From: Vanrija pseudolonga
Lineage: Eukaryota > Basidiomycota > Tremellomycetes > Trichosporonales > Trichosporonaceae
DNA: 64,000 nucleotides
Direction: 5' to 3'
Assembly (NCBI RefSeq): GCF_020906515.1
Contig: NC_085851.1
Span: 496,001-560,000 of the forward strand
Notes under the pieces: generated by a model
What the model was told of the DNA's origin: nothing
Databases searched by the model: none
What the model saw: only the letters and a program-made list of their open reading frames with translations
Program-made: the position numbers and the translations under genes
Shown: one piece after another, positions 10,882 through 20,553 of the stretch
Numbering within the stretch: position 1 is the first letter of the stretch
Layout of the letters: every line of letters starts with the position of its first letter

Positions 10882-13054
10882 ATGGCCGTGACCACCCTCT
10901 TGGCGATGAGGCTCGTCCTCGGCCTCCTCCTGTACGAGCTGGTCAGAGCCCAGGCGCCCGTCTTCTCGTTCACTCCAAACATCAAGTTCAACTACACCAT
11001 TCCGGCGATGTCACCCCAGTTCACGTTCACGCCGTCGTTCAAGCTCGCCTTCTGGGAGAATGCGTCTGGCGGAAACAAGACCGCGATGTGGAACACGAGC
11101 TTCTCCGAGACGCCATGGTCGAGCTACGTGCCGGGCCAGGTGGGCGTCGGCGCCGCCAAGTCGTGGGTGTCTGGCCGGCTCGACAGGGCGCTCGAATTCA
11201 CGTACATCGGCACGGGGGCATGGATCTCGGGCTCATTCGACTGGACCAACACGACGATACCAGACTCGGGCGACATCTTGAACAGCCCTTGGTTCGACCC
11301 CGGCGACATGCTAATGACGCTCAACGTGATCCGTGGCACCAACTGGCTCAACCAGACGGGCCGCAACGGGCTGTCGCTCACCGAGCGCACAGGGTCATTC
11401 GCCGGCCGTGCCAAATCCGAGATGGGCTTCGAGGTGGACAGTGTCACCGTCGAGACGGGCCTCCTTGCGAATGTGTGAGACTAGAGTGGTGACCGTAAAT
11501 GACGAGCTGACGCAGCCAGCTCGTCGTTGGACCAGGTCCAATCCCGCGTCGAGTACATGGTCGTCAACGGCTCGTTGAATCCCTACTATAAGTGGTCTGG
11601 ACCCAATGTCACTGGCGAGAACGAGTACTACAACACGGTCGACTGGCAGGTCTCTTCCGAGCTGGACGGCGTAGGTAAGTGTCATCCATCTGTGGGCTGC
11701 AGATCACGGACCAGTGTCGCTGACGCCAAGCCAGCCGGCCAGCAGCCCCCCTCGCCGTGGCAGGGCCAGAAGACGGCAACTACGCAAACGTACTACTCCA
11801 AAGTCGGCCTCCCGGTGCCCCTCGGCACGAACTATGTCATCGTCAATGGGACGACAGGCCCAGACAAGTGGTGGGCTGTGGTCTACTTGGTCCCTGAAGA
11901 GCCCGGTGTCGATGTGATCAGGACGGTGATGCTCTACAACCCTTGGGTATCCGTCCAGACCATCCTCCAAGCTCCCCTCGACCCCACCCTCAAGTACAAC
12001 CTCACCATCGTCCCCGCCACGGACCAGTTCGACACCAAACTTAACATGTCCCGTGGGTTTGACCCTGCATCTGTTTCGTTGCACAGTATCCAGTTCTTCT
12101 CAGCAGGGTGAGTGCCGGTGGCGCTGCGGGGCGAGCTAACGCGCCCAGAGACTTGCCGAAGAATGCGACGGCAGCCGGCGGCACCCAGCACGGCCCCAAG
12201 AAGTCTTCAGCAGGCGCCATTGCCGGTGGGGTGGTCGGTGGAGTCGTCGCCTTGGCCCTTCTCGCCCTTGTCCTCTGGTTCATTCGCAAGCGGAAGCGGT
12301 GAGTTGGCGGGCGCTGGAGCAATACTGACGGCAGCAACACGGACAAGACAAAGTTTGAGATTGAGGACTCGCCGCCCGAGTACAAGAATGGTGTGTTGTG
12401 CTGCCGTTTCCAAGCTGACGTCCAGTCGATGAAGGAGGCTATACCGACCAGGCGTTGTCAGGCGGCGCGCACACGGCGCCGCTGTTGGGCGCGAGCGCAG
12501 GGGCAGCTATCGCGCGCGAACCGACCAACCACTCGACGACTTACCCGTCACAACCGGTGGTGATGCACGCTCTCGACAGCGAGGCAGTGCCCTTCGTGGC
12601 CGGTGGAGCCGCCGTGCACGCGCTAGATACAGAGGACAACCTGGCGCCTGTGGCTGTCCGCGCGCTTGACAGCGAGGAGGTCGCGCCGTCGCCCGGCAGT
12701 GCTGGCCCCGGCCCAAGCGCCTCAGCAGCAATGGTCGCGATGCCGCAGTACAAGCTCGACGCGCTGCTCGGCGTCCTGCCAGGCGATCGGAGCGGCAAGG
12801 CGATGAACGAGATGGTCCGCATACCGCAGGCCAAGATCGATCTGCTTGTGGGCTCTAGTGCCGGCGCCGGAGCGTCCAGTGCGCCTCAGCCAGACCGGAT
12901 AGTGTCAATGAAGCAGCGCGAGCTCGAGGGACTCCTTGGCATGCCGGTGTCGGAGGCGCCGGAGGCGTCGGACACGGTGCTCTCGATGCCGCAGTACAAG
13001 CTGGATTTGTTGCTTGCTGACAGTGCGAGGGCACCGCCAGGCTACCAGGCGTGA
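10882..13054 (+). CDS. Long-tail single-pass surface glycoprotein (array member 7)
   Basis: Six exons (10882-11474, 11520-11674, 11735-12107, 12149-12298, 12335-12390, 12426-13054) give 651 residues. The signal peptide (MAVTTLLAMRLVLGLLLYELVRAQ) is followed by an ectodomain with FNYTIPAMSP, WNTSFSETP, NGTTGP, PLDPTLKYNLTI and LHSIQFFSAG, a TM (AGAIAGGVVGGVVALALLALVLWF) and a basic stop-transfer RKRKR. The tail has SPPEYKN, VDEGGYTDQAL, three HALDxE-like copies (MHALDSEAVP, VHALDTEDN, VRALDSEEV) and four MPQYKLDALL-type units, and ends APPGYQA (PPxY). Same architecture and intron phases as member 4. Intron 2 is 60 nt, in frame and stop-free, so retention is tolerated. It is the last member of the array; the next gene is an unrelated SDR. 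Confidence 0.85.
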
Positions 13055-13521
13055 GCGAGCCGAGCTGGACAGTAGGGTAGTTGTTGTAGTCTATGTCATC
13101 AGTCGTCGTAGTCAGTCAGTCATATGACGCGTGGGGCGTCGTGCGGTGAACCAAAGGCGGCCAAAGCTCGTCAGCCACCGTCCAAACACACACCTCGGTC
13201 GCGAGTAGTACTGCACGCCTCTGCGGACACAAGCGCCCGTCGAACGAAGAAGAAGTAACAAAGTTCCCGCGGAGTCGAGCCGCCCGGGGTGACATGCTGC
13301 CACGCTGGGCAGAGTGCTGGAAGAATTAGCCGATGGCACGAGGCACTTGCCGCACATAGCACCAACTGTAATCGGTGCTACTGTAGCACCAACCAACTAT
13401 AATCGCGGCAACGTCATGGGCGTCATCTGTGTCACGTCTCGTGGCGCCAGGCAGCAGCTGGATGGGTATATAGCTTGCTTGCCCAACGGCGGCCCAAGCC
13501 TTCCCAACCAACACAAACACA
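13055..13521. promoter_or_regulatory. Intergenic region with TATA box and inverted repeat upstream of SDR gene
   Basis: A GTATATAG motif at 13467-13474 lies about 50 bases before the SDR start codon, a plausible TATA box. Around 13360-13400 the sequence has AGCACCA, then GGTGCT, then AGCACCA again, which can form a short hairpin. The role of the hairpin is unknown. Confidence 0.45.
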
Positions 13522-14496
13522 ATGGCAGTCGACGAGCGCAAGGTCGCCCTCATCACGGGCTGCTCGGAGCCCATCTCGCTCGGCGCGAACACGGCGCTGG
13601 CGCTGCACGAGCGCGGGTATCGCGTGTTCGCGAGCGCGCGAAACATCAAGACGCTCGAGCCACTGCGCGTGCAGGGGCTGGACGTGGGTACTCCTCTTCG
13701 CTGCTACTGACACCAGGTGCTCGCGCTCGACGTGACCTCTGAAGAGTCGATCGCCGCGGCGGTAGAGACGATCACCGCCGCTGCCGGCCGCCTTGACGTG
13801 CTCGTCAACAACGCGGGCGTGGCGGGCCGCGCGGCCATCGTCGACGCCGACATGGACCGCGTGCGCGCCATGTTCGAAGTCAACGTCTTCGGCCCGATGG
13901 CGCTCACGAGCGCGTTAGCGCCGCTGCTTGTCGCTGCGCGCGGAGCGTCGGGACGCGACAGCGTCGTGGTGAACATTGGCAGCGGGGTCGTCCTCGGCTA
14001 TCCCTTCCTCGGGGCGTACAGCGCGTCCAAGGCCGCGCTGCAGACGTGGTCGGACACGCTGCGCCGCGAGCTGTCGGCGCTGCATGTTAAGGTTATCACT
14101 GTGGAGCTTAGTGAGTTGCCGCCGGCTCCGCTCGACGACGTATCCCGCTTGGTTTGGCGCTGCTAACACCACGCCCGCCCAGTGCTCGTGCGCACCGCCC
14201 TCGGCAAGGGCGAGAAGCCGTTCGTCGTGGTCAAGGACAAGCCGTTGGGCCTGTACGACTGGGCCGGCATTGTCGCGTACATCAAGACTGTGATGGGCGG
14301 TGCGGCGAACCATACCGCCACCACGTCCGAGGACGCCGCGCGCGACATTGTCAAGGCCATCGTGGCCCCCAACCCGCCAGGCAAGCTGTGGACCGGCGGC
14401 GGCACCTTCCTCGCCAGGTGGGTTGTGCCGTTCCTCCCGCGCTGGTACGTCGACTTCAAGCTCTGCAAGATGTTTGGCAAGGGTAAGGCATGGTAG
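13522..14496 (+). CDS. Short-chain dehydrogenase/reductase, AYR1-like
   Basis: Exons 13522-13683, 13717-14110 and 14183-14496 give 289 residues. The N-terminal Rossmann strand and loop read VALITGCSEPISLG, followed by LDVLVNNAG (NNAG motif), VVNIGSG (catalytic Ser region) and YSASK (catalytic YxxxK). The family is classical SDR, and the layout resembles 1-acyl-dihydroxyacetone-phosphate reductase type enzymes, which use NADPH; the substrate is not shown by the sequence. Oddity: the cofactor loop TGCSEPISLG lacks the middle glycine of TGxxxGIG and is one residue longer, so cofactor binding may differ. The C-terminus is hydrophobic (FLARWVVPFLPRWYV), which could anchor it to a membrane or lipid droplet. 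Confidence 0.8.
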
Positions 14497-15016
14497 GCTG
14501 CGTTGAGCGTTACAGAGTTGCGCTAGAAGGAACCTTGTTGCTTAGTGGCGGGGTTTTGCAAGTTGGTGCAGGGCTCCAGTGCAGCGCAGTATCAAGTAGT
14601 CGCGACGGAAAAACCGTTTCCATGTCCTCTTGCCAGACCAGAGTCGGCCGCGGTGAGCTCGGTCGGGGATGTTGGAAACCCTAAGAGGCGGTGCGAGAGA
14701 GACGAGCATGTGAGGGTCTGCGGCCGCAGCTGTTATTGATGACGCTTCACATTGCCATGGCGTGGTTGAGCTCGGCGCCCGTGAGCACAAGCGCATTCGC
14801 ATCGAGCTTTGTCTGTGCGCGGTGACCTTGCGGCGCACGTCAGCATGTCATCTATCATCGCCCAGACCACCCACGCGGGGCCCACACCAACTAGAGGTCA
14901 GTCACCAGACGATCAGCCGCTCCTAGCTCCTTTGCACAGAGAACAAACGTTCAGTTCATCATGGACATTCACTTCCCACTACCCCGCGTCAACACTACGC
15001 TGCAATTAATCCTAGT
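14497..15016. other. Convergent intergenic region
   Basis: Lies between the 3' ends of the SDR gene and the Q/N-rich gene. I see no gene or recognisable RNA in it. Confidence 0.5.
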
Positions 15017-15992
15017 TTAGTAGTCCGAGTTGTTGTTGTTGCCGCCGAACGACGAGTTGTTGTTGTTGTTGCCACCGAAGCCGCCCGACTGCTGCTGCTG
15101 CTGGTTGCCGCCGAAGCCACCAGACTGCTGCTGCTGGTTTCCACCGAAGCCGGAGGACTGGTTGCCCGAAGACTGGTTGCCGCCGAAGTTCGACTGCTGG
15201 TTACCAGACGACTGGTTGCCGCCGAAGCCCGACGACTGGTTGCCCGAGGACTGGTTCGAGTCGAGGCGGCCCGAAGTCTGCTGGTTGTTGCTGTTACCGC
15301 CGAACGACGAGTTGTCGTTGCCGCCAAAGCCCGACGACTGGTTGCCAGACGACTGGTTCGAGTCGAGGCGGCCAGTGCTCTGCGACTGGTTGTTGTTGTT
15401 GCCGCCGAACGACGAGTCGTTCGAGCCCTGGTTACCGCCGAACGACGACTGCTGGGACTGCTGGTTCTGCGACTGCTGGTTCGACTGCTGCTGGCTGTTG
15501 TTGTTGCCAAACGAGTCGTTGGACTGCTGCTGGTTGCCCTGGCCCTGCGACTGCTGGTTCTGCTGGTTCTGGCCCTGCTGCTGCTGGTCCTGGCCACCCT
15601 GCTGGTTGCCGCTGGCGCCGGCGGCGGCGCCACCGGGGAGGTACGACGAGTACTGGTCGACGTTGATGCCGGTCTACAGGGGCTGTCAGCGGCGTTCACG
15701 CTCGGTCCACACAGCCCGGCCCAGCCGGCCCGCTCACGGCGTCAGAGAACTGCTTGGTGTACTTGTGGCCCGACTCGGACTGGAGGAAGGCCTTGGCCTG
15801 GCCCGACTGAACAAACTGCTCCGCCTTGTTGAAGAGACCCTGGGGGGGTTAGTATTGGGGAAGGTGGGGCGGTGGGGGAAGGGGCGTCGAGGAAGGTAGC
15901 TGAGGAAGGCGGCGACGGGGGTAGTCATGGCACGGCGAGGGCGGCGTTGGGGAGGAGCGGACAGTGGGGCTAGCAGCGACACTCACGTCCAT
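15017..15992 (-). CDS. Micro-exon protein with Q/N/S-rich low-complexity tail
   Basis: Exons 15992-15987 (just ATG GAC), 15839-15738 and 15673-15017 give 254 residues. The first 36 residues plus TGINVDQY form a small charged module (LFNKAEQFVQSGQAKAFLQ, then SESGHKYTKQF). The remaining roughly 200 residues are a Q/N/S/G-rich tail with repeated FGGN, NQSSGNQSSGFGG and TGRLDSNQSS/SGRLDSNQSS units, ending NNNNSDY. The same N-terminal module and intron positions occur in the gene at 20554-22203. The tail has prion-like, phase-separation-prone composition; that property is inferred. Opposite-strand Pro/Leu-rich frames here are antisense artefacts of the repeats. No family recognised. Confidence 0.75.
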
Positions 15993-17532
15993 GTTTATGA
16001 CTTTGTTGTGGGTTTGGGACACGAGAAGTGATTGAGATGAGAGATGAAGAAGGGAGGAGAAAAGTCAACAGAGCGTTATTATGGTGTCAGCTTTCCGCGG
16101 GGGGTCAGGGGGCTGGCCATGGCCATGGCCATATGTGACGGGCGTAGCGGCCAGCGCGTGGTGGGCCAAGTGACGCCAGCGTGTCGAGCCAACCACCATC
16201 GACCATCGCCCGGCATTAATAACTTTCAGGGCACCACACAATACAAGAAACACGCGCCAGACCCGGCTGGCCAGACGTCACTGGCGGGCGCGGGGCGGTG
16301 CCTCCCACTTGGGTGCTTAAACGAGATCAACGTCATACTACCGCGCGTGATGACCCGTGTCACGGCGGGCGGGCGTCAGTCACTCACTCAGTGCTGTGGG
16401 GTGACCATCGCCGTGCACCACACCCATAGAGGAGCCAGCTCGTCGCCGTTGCCCTCTTGCTCACTCGCTCATGCTCGCTCGTCAACGCCGCCGCGACCGG
16501 CGGTGGTCGGCCCGCGACCGACGCCGACCACCGCCGGTAACGCTGAAACCGGGAGATCCCAAATTAGCTCGGTGCGTGACCCTGTCCGACGGCGATGAGC
16601 CGCGGCTGGCGGTGTGGGGGGGGGGAAGGGATGGGGGCGGCGATGGCGTCCATCTCCACCTTCCTTGCAACTCGCCAGCCTTGCGTTGCCCTTATGCATC
16701 ATGTGGTGCAGCGCAGCTCGTCGAGGCCGCTACAGACCAGCATGCAGCAGAAGCGGCACTGCTGCGACGAGACAGGCGCGCAGTAACAAGACGACGACGG
16801 TGCTCAGGGCCGCAACGTCGTGATCGGCAGGGTGGGTGACGAAGGGCGACCCTTTGTGTTTACGGGCGGTGATTGGCACAAGGAAGGTGATGGCGACGGC
16901 TGCGCAGTGGGTGGCGAGGGCAATGGGGGATGCAGTATCGGCGATTCGAGTACGAGGAAGGAGTTAAGGAAGTGACGAAGCAACGCGACAAAGACACAGT
17001 GATCCGCGACGTCGTTGCGATGGCGACGACGCCGAAGCAGCATGTCCGCAGCACTAGCACCAACGCTTCTCCCTCCTTCCTTTCGGCCGACTCTTCTGCT
17101 CGCTCTTCCCCCTTGGCCGTCTCCGACGCCGTTCCAGACTTGATCTGCTCGACCTGCTCAAAAGAAGAAAGAAGACATTGCACAAAGCAGCTCGCAAGTC
17201 GGGCTGGCTATCAGAAGAATATCGCGACAACAATGGCACGACTCCAGCTTCGGCCGGATGACGCCGTGCCGACACCGACGCGACACACGTGCCTCGAGGC
17301 ATGAATAGCGCAATCCATCACAGCGCCAGTCGCCACCACTGCACAAACTCACTCTCACGCTGGCTGGCGCCGCTGGCTCGACGGCGTAGTCTCACTCACC
17401 TTCGCGCGCATCACACAGAGTGCTTGACGCACAACAATGCTTCGGCGACACCTCTCGTCGCACTGTACATAACCCCCATCGCCTAGTCATCACCCGCTCG
17501 CAGCTCTCAACAGCTAGCTAGCCCACGCAACC
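15993..17532. other. 1.5-kb region without a supported gene
   Basis: Lies between divergent genes. Short frames on both strands lack recognisable motifs and splice logic. It contains a G-tract (about 16616-16626) and pyrimidine-rich stretches. It may hold long promoters or an unrecognised non-coding RNA; I cannot show either. Confidence 0.4.
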
Positions 17533-18367
17533 ATGGCGCTCTCCACCAGGTCAGCAGCGTCGCGTCTCCCCCTCCCCCCAACGCTCCTCCTGCCGCGCTT
17601 CGCCGCGCTCCACCCAGCCATCGGCCCCGCTCCGCTCCCCGCTTCCACCGCAGCCCCGCTGCTGCCGTTCTCCCCGACGCCCACCGAGCAGTTCGCCCCC
17701 GACTCGGACTCGGCGGCGGCGGCATCGCCGGCGTCCCCGCCCCTCGTGCTCACGGACCACGTCGCAATCCTCGACGGCCCGCTCTTCCGCGCGCTCCGCC
17801 GCGGTGTCCGCCGCTCGACGCTCCACTTCGGGGCTAACCCCGCCGCGGCGGCGCTGCTCGACGCGCTCTCCCGCGACCCGACGAGGGCGGACTGCGTGTG
17901 TACCTGGATCGCGGGGTTTCATCTGCGCAAGCTCGTCGAGACGCAGGCGAGGGTGGGTGGGGTTGCGGATAGGTTGGGCGAGTGGAAGGTGAGTGTGCCG
18001 AGCGCGCCGCGCCGCGGCGTGCGAGGTCAAGGCCTTGGTTCCTCGCACGCAAAGACCGTGGTGTGCTGGCGAGCTCAAGACCCGCTGACGCCCGCCACAG
18101 ACCGCGCAGAGCCAGTTCAACAACACGTACCCTCTCCACCTCCCCGCTTCCGACCTCGCGGCCGCCTTCCCGTCCGACACGAGCCCCGCGGCCCAGCTCT
18201 ACCTCGCGGCGACGGAGGCGATCGTCGCTGCGGCGAGGAGGGAGGAACACGCCGTCGTGGCCGTGTGTGGGAGCGCTGCGGTGGCCGGCCGGCTTGAGGG
18301 CGCGTTTGCGGCGGATGCGGGGGTAAAAGTTGTCGGTGTGGAGGAGGGTACTGTGTTGGGTGCGTAG
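17533..18367 (+). CDS. Uncharacterised, probably mitochondrial protein (tandem pair, copy 1)
   Basis: Exons 17533-17988 and 18101-18367 give 240 residues. The N-terminus is rich in Ala, Ser, Arg and Leu without acids (MALSTRSAASRLPLPPTLLL), as in mitochondrial presequences. The body has LTDHVAILDGPLF, an Arg/Ala-rich helical stretch, and near the C-terminus VVAVCGSAAVAGRLEGAFAA followed by GVKVVGVEEG. The gene at 18715-19610 shares the LxDHVAxL motif and the VxCGSxxVAxxL...GVxVV C-terminal block, so the two are diverged tandem duplicates. No enzyme motif recognised. Confidence 0.7.
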
Positions 18368-18714
18368 GTGGCTTGTGGGGAAGGCAGGGGAGGGGGCGAG
18401 GAGAAGCAAGCGACGTTCGTTTCCTGTGGAAGAAGGCAAGGAGGAGGGAGGATGCGACGAGACACCGCCGCGTGTACATAGATTCCATGACAGTAACGTA
18501 GGCCCAAGGCCCAACACCAGCTCTACGAGCACAAAACAGATTGTATGCATGTGATTAGATAGATGGCGTGGCGAGGTGGCTGGGCAGCAGTACCAGGTGC
18601 GGCGGAACACCTCCACCGGCCGGCTCGGCTCGGCAAATCGCAACGGCGACGGCGACACCCGCAAAAACAATCTCGAACTCGCAACGCCGACCTCACCACC
18701 ACCGCACTCACACC
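18368..18714. other. Intergenic region of tandem mitochondrial-type pair
   Basis: Short spacer between tandem paralogues. No element recognised beyond the immediate leader of the downstream gene. Confidence 0.5.
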
Positions 18715-19610
18715 ATGGCCCTCCGCCCCTCCGTCGCCCGACTGGCAACCTTCATCGGCCGCCCGCCGCCCGCGCATGCGCTGAAGGCGCTCGCGCATGT
18801 ACACGGGCCGGGGTGTAACCACGACCATGACCACGGGCATGGCGACGGCGATCACGCGCATGGGGTGGTGCACACGTACGACCACTTCCCGGGGGAGCCT
18901 GCTCCTGGCGCCGCTCCAGCCCACGACCACGCCCACGCCCCCGCCGACCCCCAGCTCCAGCTCGGCCCGTTCCCGCCCACGCCCGCCCTGCTCGCCGACC
19001 ACGTCGCGCTCCTCGGGGCGGGCAGCCAGATCGTCAACGCTGTCCGTGAGCGCGGGTGGGCGTGGGCGCCTGTCCCGGCCAACGGGTGGGTCGTGCGGGG
19101 GTTCATTGAGGCTGCGGCGCAGGAGGAACGCCAGGGACAGGTGGTGCAGGCGTATGCTGCGGCTGGGGTGATGGAGGAGTTGGCGAGCGTGTCGGACGAG
19201 AGCAGCGACGCGTGGGCTGTAAGTCGCCGTGGGGCCCTTCCCTCTCGTATCTCGTAGCGCAGTGCTGACTCGCCACCTAGGACTGGACCAACCTCTACTC
19301 GACCTCCTCGCTAGAGTTTACTCCTGAGGAAGGCTTTGTGACTTTCCCTACGGCTATAGACGCGCTCACGCCCGCCGGCCTGGCGTACCTCCAAAACTTT
19401 GCAGAAACGATCAACATCGCGCGCGGGGTTGGCGAGGTGCGCTGCCGCGTGCTGTGTGGGAGTTGGGTGGTTGCGAGCCACTTGAGGGCTGGGTTTGAGG
19501 GGGATGAGGGGGTTGAGGTTGTGTTTTTGGGCCAGAAGGCGGGCGCGAGCGGGGCGAGCCAGGCGGGGGCGGAGGGGAAGGAAGGCGGGGAGGGCAAGGA
19601 AGGGGCGTAG
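18715..19610 (+). CDS. Uncharacterised His-rich, probably mitochondrial protein (tandem pair, copy 2)
   Basis: Exons 18715-19218 and 19281-19610 give 277 residues. The N-terminus MALRPSVARLATFIGRPPP looks like a mitochondrial presequence. A His/Asp block follows (CNHDHDHGHGDGDHAHG, then HDHAHAP), which could bind Zn or Cu; this block is absent from copy 1. The shared part is LLADHVALL, AETINIARGVGEVRCRVL and CGSWVVASHLRAGFEGDEGVEVVFL. The C-terminus is Gly/Ala/Lys/Glu-rich. The start is the ATG before the presequence; an upstream in-frame extension lacks coding character. Function unknown; a mitochondrial metal-handling role is speculation. Confidence 0.7.
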
Positions 19611-20553
19611 TACAAGGGAGGTAGATAGAAGGAGGGAGGACGAGGAGGAAGGACGTGTTGTTCATAGACGCACTGCGCTTTTGTTGCATACGACTTGTCG
19701 ATCGAGCAAGGTGGAGATAGCAGTAGCCATGAGGACCCGTCCGGCACCATTCATTCCACCTGCCGCGATCTCGCTGCTCGCTGCCACTGCCACTGTCACA
19801 GCTGCTCGAGCAGAGCTGCGCCGGCGCGCCAAGCCATCATGTGCCAAGCGGGCCTGCGTTGTGCGTCGTCGTGCGTCGGCGTCGATGTGCCCGGCCGAAG
19901 CATCCGCGACGCACGTTTGAGCAACCCAACGCGTGCCTTCTCGCGGAGGGAAGGGACTGCAGCCGCCTTCCTTTGTTCGTCAGTCCGTCAGTCGGCAAGC
20001 TAGCGCCTCGGCCATCATCATATCATGGGATCGGCGTGGGCTGAGCATGCAGCGCCTCGCAGTCACTCGCAGAGCACGACACGGCTTGGAGGAGGGGGAG
20101 GCTACGACGCGACGACGCAGCAGCACGCCTACTCGTGTCTGGGTGGTGGCTGATGACGTCAATGAATGCTAGCCTGTCGGTTGGGCAGGTTGCCGGGGGG
20201 AAGGCGGCTGCGGCTATGGCTCGACGACGCGGGGGATCTACAAGTGGTATACAGGGGGGATGTGAGAAAGCATTCAGTGCCTGCGGCGTGCTGCCTGCCA
20301 GCTGCCAGCCAGCGCTCGCCAGCCCACCTACCTGGCCCACCGCGCCCACCTGCACGCAGCCGGCCGTCGTCAAGGCGCTAACAACAACAGAGGCAGCAGC
20401 AGCACGTCAGTGGTCGACCAGTCACGCGTCCCCCTTCCCCCCCCCCCCGCCGGCACATATACCTTCCCTCGTCGCGCGGCATCATCTCCCTCCCTCATCC
20501 ACCCACTACACCTCAACAACAACCACCACCACCACCACCCATAACCAACAACA
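19611..20553. promoter_or_regulatory. Long upstream region of the 20.5-kb gene with a CRE-type palindrome
   Basis: No supported gene in about 940 bases. A perfect TGACGTCA palindrome (bZIP/ATF-CRE class site) lies at 20154-20161, and an ACATATAC motif near 20455 is a possible TATA element. A CAA/CAC-rich stretch (20515-20550) directly precedes the ATG. Functional assignment is inference. Confidence 0.4.

Noticed and set aside
15030-15899. Long plus-strand frame rich in Pro, Leu, Cys and Trp
   Set aside because: It is the antisense reading of the Q/N/S repeat gene on the minus strand; the minus-strand model has proper splice sites and a paralogue.
16930-17304. Short frames on both strands upstream of the mitochondrial-type pair
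   Set aside because: No motif, no paralogue, no splice continuity.
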